From assembly GCF_012489685.1 (NCBI RefSeq), contig NC_080043.1, positions 27,622,743 to 27,686,742 of the forward strand: DNA of 64,000 nt. Direction: 5' to 3'. This stretch comes from Lotus japonicus (lineage: Eukaryota; Streptophyta; Magnoliopsida; Fabales; Fabaceae). Below are positions 1 to 10,853 of the stretch, piece after piece. A program made the translations under genes and the position numbers. Positions within the stretch are counted from its first letter, which is position 1. Each line of letters begins with the position of its first letter. The notes beneath the pieces are model-generated. The model was given only the letters and a program-made list of their open reading frames with translations, was not told where the DNA came from and did not search any database.

Positions 1-685
1 TTCATTTAGTTTGCATTATGAATTCCCTAGCCATGCTTGGCTAGTTTTTCTTTGTACTTTGGGTGAAGTGAACCTTAGTTCTGATTATGGTTTAAACTTC
101 TTATTTTCTTATATGAATAAAGTTTCTTTTCCATGTATCTTTTCTCTGAATCAATATTCTCTTGAGTGCACACAAGTGTTTTGCTTTCTTCTTGCACAAC
201 GGAAGTTGGTGAGGATTAAGGGACTTGGGATTAGATTGATTTGTTTGCTATCACTTAGGAATAAGGGTAGAAACTTATTGTGTTGGCCTGAACTTATAAA
301 CTTCATTCTTCAATTGAATTGACTAGGCACTAAGGCTTTAGGTTTGGCAAATGAAATTGAATGATTTACTTGATTAAGGAATTAACAAGTAGAGGTAGAG
401 GCTATAACATCATGGATAAGGATTCTGAACTTCATATAAGAATTTGATTTGAGAACCATAATTTGACTAAGTGGAGCTTTGTCCAGGATAATTCTTTATA
501 TGAATTATAATTCTTGCTCTTCATCACAAGTGTGTTAAACACAACAAACCCTCAAACTTATATTGCTTTCTTTTTCACATTCTGAACACAAAACTCTTAG
601 AAGCAATTGATGAACAACTATCCCTGTGATTCGACAATCTTTTGTATTACTTTGATCAATCCGTACACTTGCGGAATTGCTATCA
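1..685 (+). repeat. 5' LTR, 3' portion only
   Basis: Matches 5324-6005 nearly base for base and ends in TATCA just before the primer-binding site. The upstream part of this LTR lies outside the window. A 103-codon ORF near the start of both LTR copies has no recognisable domain and is probably incidental. Confidence 0.85.
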
Positions 686-691
686 AGTTTT

Positions 692-709
692 TGGCGCAGT
701 TGCCGGGGA
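692..709 (+). promoter_or_regulatory. Primer-binding site (tRNA-Asp type)
   Basis: TGGCGCAGTTGCCGGGGA matches the complement of the plant tRNA-Asp 3' end with one mismatch. It lies 6 bases after the LTR end, where minus-strand priming of a Ty3-type element is expected. Confidence 0.85.
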
Positions 710-823
710 TAGTTTTGTTTTGTTGATTGATTCTTGAGTTTTATTGTTTGGAAATTTTTTACCATTGCTTCATTGAATCGGTGCTACTAACCTGTTTGGT
801 GAAAGTGATTTTTACAAGGTTCA

Positions 824-1585
824 ATGGATGCTTTTGATTTGAGTGGATTCCATGGATATGACCAATGCCAATACTATGACCAAGGATGGGAAGGACAACC
901 CGATATCTTTTGGGAAGGTGATGACAATTTCAATCCATGGGATCTACCAAATCATCAATACTATGGAGAGTTTGAACATCAAGCATTTGATCAAGAACAA
1001 TCCCATCAATATCAAGGGAGCGGGAAGAAGAGCTTGGAAGAGATTGTGACTGATTTGGCACTTAGCAATCAGATTTTCATGGACGAAACCAGGAGTTTCA
1101 TGAATGAAACCAGGATCAGCTTGAGGAATCAAGAAGCTTCCATCAAGAATTTGGAGACTCAGTTGGGTCATTTAGCCAAAACCATAGCTGAAGGGGTCCC
1201 AGAATGTTTCTGCCCTCAAGCTTTGGAAGAGGGAGAACAATCACTCACTATCCATGAAAGTGACATTGTGGAGAAGAGTGAGGAGCCACAGAGTGAAGAA
1301 GAATTTCCAAAAGAAGACTTCACCAATGTTCTTGAGACAAAAAGTGATTTTACAATGGGTGAACAAATGAAAAATGTGATTGAATGTGATGATGTTCATG
1401 AGGTATCCATAGAAGATTTTGTCTTTGGAGACAAAATGCAGAAAGATGAGGAGGAAACTCCAAGTCTTAGCATCAATCTCAAGGACTTGTGGATCAATGG
1501 AAAGCTTGGTAATATGATGATGCAATTGTGTCAAAATTTGCATGATCTAAAAGGTTTAATGCAATTTGCTATAAACCCTGGATAG
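824..1585 (+). CDS. Gag-like ORF of the non-autonomous LTR element
   Basis: A 253-aa acidic protein and the only substantial ORF between the LTRs. It opens with an aromatic- and Gln-rich segment (about residues 1-65). A predicted helical stretch follows (about 70-130) with a heptad-like SIKNLETQLGHLAKTI, which resembles the segment near the C-terminal end of Athila-type Gag proteins. The second half is rich in Glu, Asp and Lys. No zinc knuckle and no protease motif is visible, so it is either a Gag remnant or a family-specific accessory ORF. The start is the first ATG after the primer-binding site in this frame. Function is not established. Confidence 0.55.
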   Translation: MDAFDLSGFHGYDQCQYYDQGWEGQPDIFWEGDDNFNPWDLPNHQYYGEFEHQAFDQEQSHQYQGSGKKSLEEIVTDLALSNQIFMDETRSFMNETRISLRNQEASIKNLETQLGHLAKTIAEGVPECFCPQALEEGEQSLTIHESDIVEKSEEPQSEEEFPKEDFTNVLETKSDFTMGEQMKNVIECDDVHEVSIEDFVFGDKMQKDEEETPSLSINLKDLWINGKLGNMMMQLCQNLHDLKGLMQFAINPG

Positions 1586-2851
1586 AACTTTGAATCCGGG
1601 GTAGTCTATCAAAGACTTTAAAATTGAGCTTCTTGGGAAACAACCCAATTCCAGGTTTGCTTTTCTTGAATTTGAGTTTGTTTTAATTTTGTGTTTCTCT
1701 ATAAAAAAAAACATTTTCTTTTTAGGTAGTTAGTGCATCGAGTCTTTTGCATGTTTTGCTTTCTACCTTTGAGTCAGTATGGATATCCTTGGGTTTCTTG
1801 CTGTTATGCTGAACTTGCTTAAGTGGTTTCACCCTTGAATTAGCTGCTTCTTATTGAAAGTTGTTGATACTTCCATATTTTTATCTTGTGGTCTTTGAAC
1901 ATGCTATTGTGATTGGAAGGTGAGGTAGCTTGATCTTACTTGCTTGAGTTCATAAGAAAGGGTGTTTCACTTCAACACCCTATTGTTTTTGTTGAGTGCT
2001 GAGTGTCTCAAAGTTTATTCCTAACATGCTTGCACATACTTAGCTCTGTTTTGAAATGCATGTTGGTTGTTGCTTAGCGCTTGAATCTTTGAAGAGACTT
2101 GGTAGGAAATTCTTTCTGGCCTCAGAACTTTGCTGAAATTGCATTTTTTTTCCCTAGTTGCCCAAGTTGAGCCTTATAATTGAATAATTTTTCTTGGCCC
2201 CCAAACTATGGTGAATTGTGTTGTTGGTGAGTGTCTTATGGTTTTGTTTGAGCAGGTAAAATTATAAAAGGACTTCCTTCCTAACAAAGAAAAGAAAAAA
2301 GAAAGCTAGCTGAATTGTCAAAAGAAGGGTAGTGCCTTGACAATTGAAAAACAAAAGAAAAATAAAATAAAATAAAAAGAAGGAAGGAATCCCAAAGTCT
2401 AAACATTCTGCTCAGGTTGTGTTGAATAAAGAAGTCACTCACCCCAACATGTTTTGAGAGCCCCTTATGCTACCCTTTTTCTTGGTTTCCCTACCTTTAC
2501 CCTAGCCAAAGTTACAATCATTTTTAGTCTCTCTCTGATTCTTGCTACTTTGCAACTAACTTTGATTTGATTGATTACCAGGGCTGAAGTTTTGTGCTTG
2601 TATGTTAGAGCACCAAAATGTGAGGAAAGTGCTTGATATGTGAGGAAGTTGATGAGCTCTTGCTTGGAAGTCTTGCTTACTCTTGCTGACTTCTCATCTT
2701 TAGTTGTGTGCATTTGACCTTTCTTTTGTTTTGTGAAGTATCTTGTTTTGAAAAGCTTAAGTAGCTGAAGAATGGGTGATTTATTCTGTGCTTGAGGACA
2801 AGCTACCTTGAGTTTACGCTTGAGGACAAGCTGCCATTGAGTATAGTGGTG
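1586..2851 (+). other. Noncoding interior of the LTR element
   Basis: No convincing ORF. It contains a purine-rich stretch (about 2280-2390), and near its end the phrase CTTGAGGACAAGCT occurs twice (about 2790 and 2818) shortly before the 3' LTR, where the polypurine tract should lie. No classic long polypurine tract is seen. Confidence 0.6.
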
Positions 2852-3327
2852 TGATGACCCGAGGTTTATTCTATGTTTGTCGAGTCCTTCTTGTTTCTTT
2901 CTTCTTCCTTTTTGAGTCTTTTATTGAGTTTTAAGTCAAGTTAAGTCCCTTTACAGCTCATATTTGCATCTGAGTAGTTTAGGTGTTTTTAATTTGTTTA
3001 GATGATCTTTTAATTAGTTTTTATTGAGGTTTAAGTCCTAAGGTCAGGTTTGATTTAGAGTCTTGAGAGAATATGAGAGTTGATTACATATTAGAAGTTT
3101 TATTTGATGAATTGAATGAAAGATTTCTGAATTATTGTGATTAAATGAGTGTTTCCATGAGTTACATTGGGGAAATTATGGTTTTTGAGATTCTTTGAAG
3201 GTTTCAGATGATTTTGATGGTCAATGATGATGGTTGAAGGCAAAGTAATGAGCCATGATGATAGTTGAATAATGAGTTACAAAATTCGGAGAAGAATCTG
3301 ATGAACCACGCGTGTGCGCCGCCTATG

Positions 3328-3454
3328 CCACGCACATGCGTGGTGGTTCTGCTGGAAAAAGTAAAGGAACGTGAAGGCCACGCATGGCCACGCACATGCG
3401 TGGTAAGCAGATCTGGAAGTTTTTTTTTAACAGATGATCCACGCATGTGCGTGG
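3328..3454. repeat. Array of 16-bp palindromes in U3
   Basis: CCACGCACATGCGTGG occurs at 3328-3343 and 3388-3403, and its variant CCACGCATGTGCGTGG at 3439-3454. A fourth copy began at 3461 and was split by the solo LTR insertion; its right half resumes at 5175. The units are near-perfect inverted repeats in the promoter half of the LTR, so they could be binding sites or hairpins. Confidence 0.75.
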
Positions 3455-3467
3455 AGGAGGCCACGCA

Positions 3468-5174
3468 TGTAAGACCCAGGATTTTAGAATTAAATAACTA
3501 GACTATTGATTTATTTTCGATTTATTAATTTAATTGAGTGTTTATATTCTATTGTTTTATGTTTGATTATGGCAAGTGTTCCATTATGGAACTTTTGACT
3601 GTAAGATCGATAGGTTTCGCTTTCCGGAAATCCGATAAAGTTAGACTTTATCTCCGCAGGGACTTAAGTGAAACCCTGCCCCAAAGGATTTGTGTTCGGG
3701 GCTCCTTCCGGAGTTTCCGTCCACGTAGTTTTAATCATTTCGTCTCTATAAATTTTTTCCGTGAATGAAGTTTTTTCATCCGGAGAATATTTCCTTAATT
3801 AGTTTTGTGTCAGATTTTGGAGCAGGTCGTTTCCAAAATATTTTCTCCTCAAATGATAATAATCACTATTGTCATTTTCCTATAATTCATATTTAGCTTA
3901 GACGCATAATATGACGACGTCATATTTGTTCTAATTGTCCCACAATTATTCTTTAGTTCAGTTTTTTCTCACTTTCTTGTCCATGGATCATTTTATTTTG
4001 CACAAAGTGATTCAATTTTATACCTTATTATTTCATAGAGTTCCTCATAATTTTTGAGATAATAATATATCACCTCTATATTTTTCTCTTAACTCTATAA
4101 GTTAAAATCATTCAGTGTCTAAATAAATTCGTACTGATTTTAAAATATCTTCTCCCTAAATATCTAAACCATCCGTCCTTATCCTCCCTCACTCACGTTC
4201 ACTCTCTCCTTCTCTTTCATTGTCACGTTTCTTTTTTTCTCTTGCAGCAGACCATAATCTTTCTTCTTATTCTTCTTCTTCTCTATATATATATATATAT
4301 GTATGTCTGGTACCACTCTCTTGTCCACGCACGTTCTTATCCTCTTCTTCCTTATAATACCAATTATTTAGTCTCCTATCATATGCTAACTTGCGTCCTC
4401 TCTCTTCCATTCAACTAAGACCATTTTCTCTCATCATTTTCTTACTTCCTGGACCGAGAGAGAGAAGCAACACCCAAGTGTTTTTATTTTATTTTATAGC
4501 ATATAAAGAAATCAGCCACACAAAGCTTGTTCCCTTCCTAGTAAATATGAGATTCATTCCTCACCCAGTAAAACAACTTATCTATTTGTGGTATGAATTA
4601 AGTTGTTAGTTTATTTATCATGACATGCAATTAATTTTGATTAGCATGCTTTCTCTTTTATATGTGGTAACTACATGGAGTTAACCCTTTCTGTTTGTTA
4701 CTTGTTGTTTGGGCGCTTAACGCTATTAGGCGATGGAGAATCTTCGAAGGAGCTTAACCTTTGTGCGAGTAGAGATGAAGACTTGAAGGACAGTGGAGTA
4801 CTCGACGAGTAGAGTCGGGTTTAAGGCTAGAGACTTGGGTTAGAGAGCTTACCGTTTTTGGTTTAAGCTTGCATAAAGATTTTAGGAATTTATATTTGAG
4901 GTTTCGGGTAGGTTCTGATGCATTGCTTTCCTGCGGTTTCCCGTTGTGGAGATCGTAGGGAGTATGTCGGATTCATGGTGTCATTGCATAATAGGTTTTT
5001 TATTGAGTTGTTTCTATTGGGTAGGTTTTGTAGTTGGGAGTATGTATGACATGTTTTGGAAATACACTTCGAAAAGAAAAAAAAATATACTTATGTTTAT
5101 ACATCCTTTTGGAAAACATTGCATATTTATTTTATCAGATTGTTACCGTAACCCCTGAAATTCGGGGCGTTACA
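3468..5174 (+). mobile_element. Solo LTR (chromovirus-like family), 1707 bp
   Basis: Starts TGTAAGACCC and ends GGGGCGTTACA, so the ends are TGTAA...TTACA inverted repeats. It is flanked by a perfect 5-bp target duplication ACGCA (3463-3467 and 5175-5179). No internal region or second LTR is present, so it is a solo LTR left by LTR-LTR recombination. A segment near 3590-3640 resembles 59030-59080 in the LTR of the chromovirus at the right end of the window, and both families share the TGTAAGACC start. The two are therefore related but distinct. Confidence 0.9.
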
Positions 5175-5202
5175 ACGCACATGCGTGGCGGGCCGCCCAA
5201 AA

Positions 5203-5212
5203 GTCTATAAAT
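5203..5212 (+). promoter_or_regulatory. TATA box of the 3' LTR
   Basis: TCTATAAATT lies upstream of the segment shared with the 5' LTR and is the expected start of transcription for the element. Confidence 0.55.
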
Positions 5213-6010
5213 TAGGATTTTGTGATTTCTTTTAGGGATCTGGTACTTTTTTGAACAAAACTTAGAGTTTTAGTTCCTTGGAGCTTGTGGGAGGCTTCTT
5301 GGCCCTCTTCTTTCAGGTTTTTGTTCATTTAGTTTGCATTATGAATTCCCTAGCCATGCTTGGCTAGTTTCTCTTTGTACTTTGGGTGAAGTGAACCTTA
5401 GTTCTGATTATGGTTTAAACTTCTTATTTTCTGATATGAATAAAGTTTCTTTTCCATATATCTTTTCTCTGAATCAATATTCTCTTGAGTGCACACAAGT
5501 GTTTTGCTTTCTTCTTGCACAACGGAAGTTGGTGAGGATTAAGGGACTTGGGATTAGATTGATTTGTTTGCTATCACTTACGAATAAGGGTAGAAACTTA
5601 TTGTGTTGGCCTGAACTTATAAACTTCATTCTTCAATTGAATTGACTAGGCACTACGGCATTAGGTTTGGTAAATGAAATTGAATTTACTTGATTAAGGA
5701 ATTAACAAGTAGAGGTAGAGGCTATAACATCATGGATAAGGATTCTCAACTTCATATAAGAATTTGATTTGAGAACCATAATTGGACTAAGTGGAGCTTT
5801 GTCCAGGGTACTTCTTTATCTGAATTATAATTCTTGTTCTTCATCACAAGTGTGTTAAACACAAGAAACCCTCAAACTTATATTGCTTTCTTTTTCACAT
5901 TCTGAACACAAAACTCTTAGAAGGAATTGATGAACAACTATCCCTGTGGTTCGACAATCTTTTGTATTACTTCGATCAATCCATACACTTGCGGAATTGC
6001 AATCACTGGT

Positions 6011-6915
6011 CTTCCTTTGGGGCTAAAGTTCCCTGAAGTTCAATAACAGAGTTCCATAGTAAATAATATTAGTGGAAACAAACCTATAGCTTTGACCTTC
6101 ATTCACGTCCTTCCTTCTTCTGCCCTGCTTCCTTCTCCTCTTCTTTTTCTTTCTCCTCCCTTTTCTTCTCCTCCTTCCTCTTGCGATGCAGTTCACCCTC
6201 TGCCTTATTATTCTCTCATAAGGCTCCTCAAGTTGTCTTCCTCCGTTAAGTGAGTTAACCTCATTCCCGAAATCTGAATTTACAATCATATTTCATGGGC
6301 TTCGAGGCAACTTTTGTAGATGGCCTCAATTTCTGCCTCATTTTGGGAGTTTATCCCATCTAACATCTAGGAACATCCATGGATATATTTTCCATTCCTG
6401 TCTCGAATAATGATTCCAAGCCCATATTTTTTTATCTTTCACTGCACCATCTACATCCACAGCAAAATACCCTACTGGCGGCATCTTCTAGGGGGTCCAT
6501 ATATCGTCGTGCGTTGAGATAACTGGCTGATCTTCCTTTGGGGCTAAAGTTCCCTGAAGTTCAATAACAGAGTTCCATAGTAAATAAAATGAGTGGAAAC
6601 AAACCTGTAGCTTTGACCTTCATTCACGTCCTTCCTTCTTCTGCCCTGCTTCCTTCTCCTCTTCTTCTTTTTCTTTCTCCTCTCTTTTCATGTCCTCCTT
6701 CCTCTTGCGATGCAGTTTACCCCCTTGCCTTCTTATTCACTCATAAGGTTCCTCAAGTTGTCTTTCTCTATTAAGTGAGTTAACCCCATTCAGGAAATCT
6801 GAATTTACAATCACATTTGGCAATCTCATATCGTGGGCTTCGATGCAACTTTTGTAGATGGCCTCATTTCTACCTCAGTTTGGGAGCTTATCTCATCTAA
6901 CATCTGGAAATTGTC
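6011..6915 (-). pseudogene. Tandemly duplicated RNase H-like (RVT_3-type) pseudogene fragments
   Basis: A segment starting CTTCCTTTGG at 6011 recurs at 6532 (period 521 bp). On the minus strand, 6300-6490 reads as the start of a plant RNase H-like domain, with GYFAVDVDGAVKD, a frameshift, then LGIIIRDRNGKYIHG. It continues with a piece containing AEIEAIYKSCLEAHE. The second copy (about 6770-6905) carries AIYKSCIEAHDMRLPNVIVN. Frameshifts and stops break both copies, and a Lys/Arg-rich run follows each. This fold occurs in plant LINEs and in related host proteins. The left copy ends at the LTR retrotransposon. Confidence 0.55.
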
Positions 6916-6984
6916 AGAAATTTTAAATGGTGTATATTTGGGTCATCATCATTCAACCAAGAGTATTCATATATCCAATTGTTT

Positions 6985-7150
6985 TAGTTTTTTTAGGATA
7001 AGCCAAATTTTATAAAAGGAGCACAAGGGGTGCTCAGCCAAATACAAACAGAAAACAGAAAAACAAACACATAAGAAGCTAACGACAATACCCAATAGGG
7101 TATAAAAATACTAGAAGACAAAACCAGTCATAATCCACCAAAAGGTCATT
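6985..7150 (-). mobile_element. Truncated LINE 3' tail
   Basis: Read on the minus strand, this contains the phrases GAGCACCCCTTGTGCTCC and TTTGGCTTATCC followed by a short A-rich end. That phrase order is familiar from 3' ends of plant LINE transcripts. No ORF remains, and the call rests on recognising the tail phrase only. Confidence 0.35.
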
Positions 7151-8031
7151 CTTTTCCTTCAATCTGCAACAAATTTACAATTTAACTTGGAATTATAAAT
7201 CATTAAAGCCCAATGTAATTTTGATTGAGTATGGCAACCTATCTGTCATACACCCACAAAAATTTATATCATCAGCAACTTAAGCAAATGCAAGGAGAAT
7301 GTGTTATCCCCTTCATCAAACGCATGATAAAGGGACAAAATCACAATTTCACCCAAAATTCTAGTAATCATAGCAACAGAAAACCTGATCCAAACCGAAC
7401 AACGAAAATAAAATTAAACCATCAAATTACCAATTCTTGGGTCGTTGAGAGAAGGAAGGTTGTGGAACAGTCCAAATCTTCCACCACCAGGCTTGCGGAG
7501 GATCGTACGGCTTCCATTGAAAGGATTAATATTCCATCCTGTATAGCAATGGCAAACATGTCAGAACCACTCACAAAATAAAAAAGGTTCAACACCAAAT
7601 ATTTCTTCGATTACATAAAAATCAAGCCCAGAAGCAGAGCAAAACAGGGACAGCGGTGGAGACCTGGGTGGAAGCAATCACTAGTGCAGGCCAAACCCAA
7701 TTAAAATTCTAAGTTCTAACCCGAATATATCCATCTCCTCACACATCAACGCGGCTAATCCAACACTATCAATCCCTAAATTCCTCAAAATCAATCTCAA
7801 ATTAAAAAAAAAAATATTGATTTATAACCAACAAACGAAAATGGAAAAAACAGGACAGTAAAATAATACACCTGTCAATTTTCTATTTGAACACCACACC
7901 CACAAAAAGCCACAGAAATCACCAAAATCAAATAATTACTTTACACATGTAATGTAACCCATAAATTAGGAAAAACGTAGAAAGAACTCACTTCTTGTTT
8001 GTTTCAATATCAGTCGTCGTACATACTCTTC
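7151..8031. other. AT-rich stretch with one possible minus-strand exon
   Basis: On the minus strand a consensus-like acceptor (pyrimidine-poor, ending ATACAG at about 7539) is followed by an open stretch to about 7440 reading [20 protein letters not shown] and onward. It could be a downstream exon of the broken gene at 8032-8505, but the join is hypothetical. The rest shows no clear feature. Confidence 0.3.
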
Positions 8032-8505
8032 TCATTCGGGGTCTAGCTCCAACAGTGCCCTCTCTTCTATTTCACCTTTATGAACAAAATATTTGTCAAA
8101 ATAAAAAAGACCAGTATCAGGGTTCACTTCAATGTGAATGTCGTCCTCATGGTTGGTTTTAGGTGAATCTCTGGCAACTTCACGGGCATTGATGATCCGA
8201 TCAACAAGATTAGAAATGAACTTCTCATCAACTAATTTCTTTGATGATTATTGGGTAGAATAATCATCAGCAATATTATTCCCTTTCTCCTTGTCTGTGC
8301 TGCAGGAAGAATCACCTTGATTCTTGCACAAACTGGCAGGAGTAGGAGCAATATCTTCCCTCTTCTCTTCTGATTCTTCTGAGGTGAGGCTGCCGGAAGA
8401 ATCCCGACCACCTTTTCTTGAAAGGTGCCTCAGACTCACATTATAGCAGCTCAAGAAACTTGTGAGTGGACTCCTCCCCAAATGCCTTATGAGAAAAAAT
8501 GCCAT
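8032..8505 (-). pseudogene. Broken gene with possible mitochondrial leader
   Basis: The minus-strand ATG at 8505 opens a peptide starting MAFFLIRHLGRSPLTSFLSC, rich in Arg, Ser and hydrophobic residues and lacking acidic residues, typical of a mitochondrial presequence. A Ser/Glu/Lys-rich segment follows. An in-frame TAA stops the frame at 8248-8250, but the same frame then continues with well-formed coding sequence (KLVDEKFISNLVDRIINARE, later VNPDTGLFYFDKYF) to a TGA at 8032-8034. I do not recognise the family. Either the stop is a nonsense mutation, or it is removed by splicing: a GT donor context lies upstream within AATCAAGGTGATT. Confidence 0.4.
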
Positions 8506-8660
8506 CAGGTGCAGAAAAACACAAAGGGAGGAAGGTGATATAAAAATGGATCACATGTACTACAATTAAAAAAGTTGCCCCCGAAATGGAGAGATGACCA
8601 ATAAACACTAATTATTTTAATAATGTAAAAATAACTATTTACCAAAACTAATTAAAAATA

Positions 8661-8853
8661 GGGAAATGCGTGATGGTACGAGCGTTGGTTCTCGTGCCAT
8701 GCACGAATTACACTTTCTGGAGGTTTTGAACCGCCATAAAAGTGTTATTTAATTCAATCAAAAAAGTTTACACTTTTCTGGGGGTTCGAAACCGCCAGAA
8801 AGTGTAATTCGTGCATGGCACGAGAACCAACCTCGTGCCACGTAGTACTGCTC
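8661..8853. mobile_element. MITE, 193 bp, Mutator-type 9-bp target duplication
   Basis: Two arms match perfectly as inverted repeats over 36 bp (8685-8720 and 8795-8830), and weaker pairing continues outward. The element is bounded by TTAAAAATA on both sides (8652-8660 and 8854-8862), a perfect 9-bp target duplication as in Mutator-like elements. No coding capacity. Confidence 0.75.
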
Positions 8854-9039
8854 TTAAAAATAATAATATTTATCGTTATGAGGTGGTTTTGGACATATGG
8901 GTAGTTGATGTGGAGCTCATGTGAAATCATCTTGTCTAAGGCGGATTTAGAATAAAGAATTTGTCTGTTATGATGGAATTGAGAGAAACCATGCATGCAG
9001 TCATACTGATGTTTCATTTTGTAGAAAATTCTATGTATA

Positions 9040-9963
9040 AGCGTCGGCGATGCTTCTTTTCCCAGAGACCATGGATTCTGGGTTGCTGGGAGGCTCGGCC
9101 TCTGGTGTGGAGGAGCGTGTTTCTTGCAAGGCCCTTTTCCTAGAATTGGGGCTGGGTGAACTTGTCTATGCTGGTGACGCTTGCCTGGAAGGTTTTTGCT
9201 CTCTCCCTTCTCCGGTTTGTGGTGGTGCAGGTTTGGTTCCAGCGGGTTATGATGTGGTTACGGTGTCGGAGCAGCGGTAGCGGGTCGACCAAGGAAAGGC
9301 TTTGCAGCAGGTAAGCAGAAGGACTTAGGAGTTTTGGCTGATGAGGTCGTCGTGCAACCGGTGGTAGAGGTATCTTCTTTGATTCTCCCTGAAGCTTGTG
9401 GTTCTGCTCGTGCTTTGACAAGAGCTCGTAGGGACTTTCTAATTGCTAAACAAGTTGAAGTTGTCCTTATTGGTTCTGAGGAAGATGCCATTCAACTGAC
9501 CATCTCATTGCTACTCATCCACGTCTTTATGGAGCTCCCTAGGGTGGTGTTGGTGTGTTGAGTTGATCTGGGTGTTTTTGGGGTCTTGTTTTAGCTTTCT
9601 GGTGAGGGTGTTGCTACACCCCCTTATGGTTTTTCTCCCTTGCAGGATTGGGCTTTTGGCTGGTTTTTTCTCTGTCCTTGCGGGTTTTTGGGGCGTTCGC
9701 TAGTGTTGGTTGTTTCTCCCTGGTTGTTGTCGGGTGGGCTTTTGGAGGCTTTCAGGTGCTTTTCGGTTTTTCTCTTAGGCATTGGGGGCTTTTTCTTCTC
9801 TGGGTCTCGGGGTTCTTTTGTTTTTCCTTTATTTGCTTTCTAGCTAAGGGCGCTTATTCGGTTTATTTAGTCGGCTTTTTGTTCCCTTTGAGGAGGGGTG
9901 TTGAATCTTGTATATTTCCTCATCTATTTATGAAGATATATATTTTTGCTTTCTAAAAAAAAA
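9040..9963 (+). mobile_element. Internally deleted LINE remnant
   Basis: Ends in a poly(A) run (about 9953-9963) after a T-rich 3' UTR typical of plant LINEs. The 5' part codes in pieces: 9050-9280, then about 9296-9561 beginning with a basic GRPRKGFAAGKQK segment as in LINE ORF1 C-terminal regions. No endonuclease or reverse transcriptase domain is present, so most of ORF2 has been lost. No target duplication was found, and the left boundary is approximate. Confidence 0.5.
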
Positions 9964-10772
9964 AGATCTCACTTCACCTGAGAAAAATTGTGCTGAATGA
10001 AAATTCAATTTGAGGCGAAATTCAGTATATCATATCCTTATAAATCTACAGTATAAATTCACAATCTTCACACAACTTAATAATACTACCATTTACTCAT
10101 AGGCTTGCATAATTGAGTCAACTGTCCACACTACGTTGCAGAGATAAATGTACTTTTCGACTATACGAATTTGTATGTTCCATGACGTATAAATTTGCAT
10201 ATAAAAAAAATTATAGTTTTGGCACAAACATTTACTTCATTGTTCAGTGCAAATTTGAACGATAAATTAATTCAAACAATAAATCACTGAGTGTCACAAC
10301 CTCGAGGACGCTTACTTGCCTCCCGATTTGGGTTCTGCCTTCTCCGCACATCGGGATTATTGTCTCAGACCATCCTGACATCTACGTCAAATATCTCATT
10401 CAAGTCTAGCTCAAAATCAACATGTGTATCATGTAGTTCTGAAGATCCAACCTCATCGTAATAATGCGGTCACTCTGGTAGGGTTGCCAATTTGAATGAT
10501 GATTTAATTCAAATTTAATTTTTTTTAACGTCTATTATTATTTCTACTAAAATCTGTATTTATTATGAAATAATTTTAAAATTTATGTATTTTTTTGAAG
10601 TGGGACAAATTTATGTTGAATGATAATTTTTTTTATTGATTTAATAATAGCTTTAAAATTTTCAATAGTTTTGGAAGAAACTTGGCATTGAACAAAAAAT
10701 AAATGAGGATGGAGGTTACTAAAAGAAGCAACACGTGGAATGAAGAGAATGGAGAATGATGATTGGTTTGGG

Positions 10773-10778
<6 letters not shown>

Positions 10779-10850
<72 letters not shown>
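10779..10850. repeat. (GA)n microsatellite
   Basis: About 35 uninterrupted AG/GA dinucleotides followed by two AGAGAT variants. The ORF running through it (Arg-Glu repeats) is a product of the repeat, not a gene. Confidence 0.95.

Positions 10851-10853
<3 letters not shown>

Larger units (their letters stand above)
1..6005 (+). mobile_element. Non-autonomous Athila-like LTR retrotransposon with nested solo LTR
   Basis: The two ends are direct repeats (1-685 and 5324-6005) that differ at roughly 20 positions plus one 3-bp gap, about 3% by eye. A tRNA-Asp-type primer-binding site follows the first repeat. The internal region (686-2851, about 2.2 kb) holds one gag-like ORF and no protease, reverse transcriptase or integrase, so the element would need enzymes from elsewhere. 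The 5' LTR is cut by the window edge. The 3' LTR is interrupted by a solo LTR of another family. PBS type, ORF style and the noncoding stretch before the 3' LTR suggest the Athila/Ty3 group. Family assignment is inference; the LTR structure is seen directly. Confidence 0.85.
2852..6005 (+). repeat. 3' LTR, interrupted by a nested solo LTR
   Basis: Begins TGATGACCC and ends CAATCA, giving short TGAT...ATCA inverted ends. Without the nested 1707-bp solo LTR and its 5-bp duplication, the LTR is about 1.44 kb. A TATA box (about 5203-5212) marks the U3/R border. Its 3' part is the copy of 1-685. Confidence 0.8.

Noticed and set aside
7225..7581. 118-codon plus-strand ORF
   Set aside because: Asn/Lys/Ser-rich translation of AT-rich DNA; the minus strand shows a better exon candidate.
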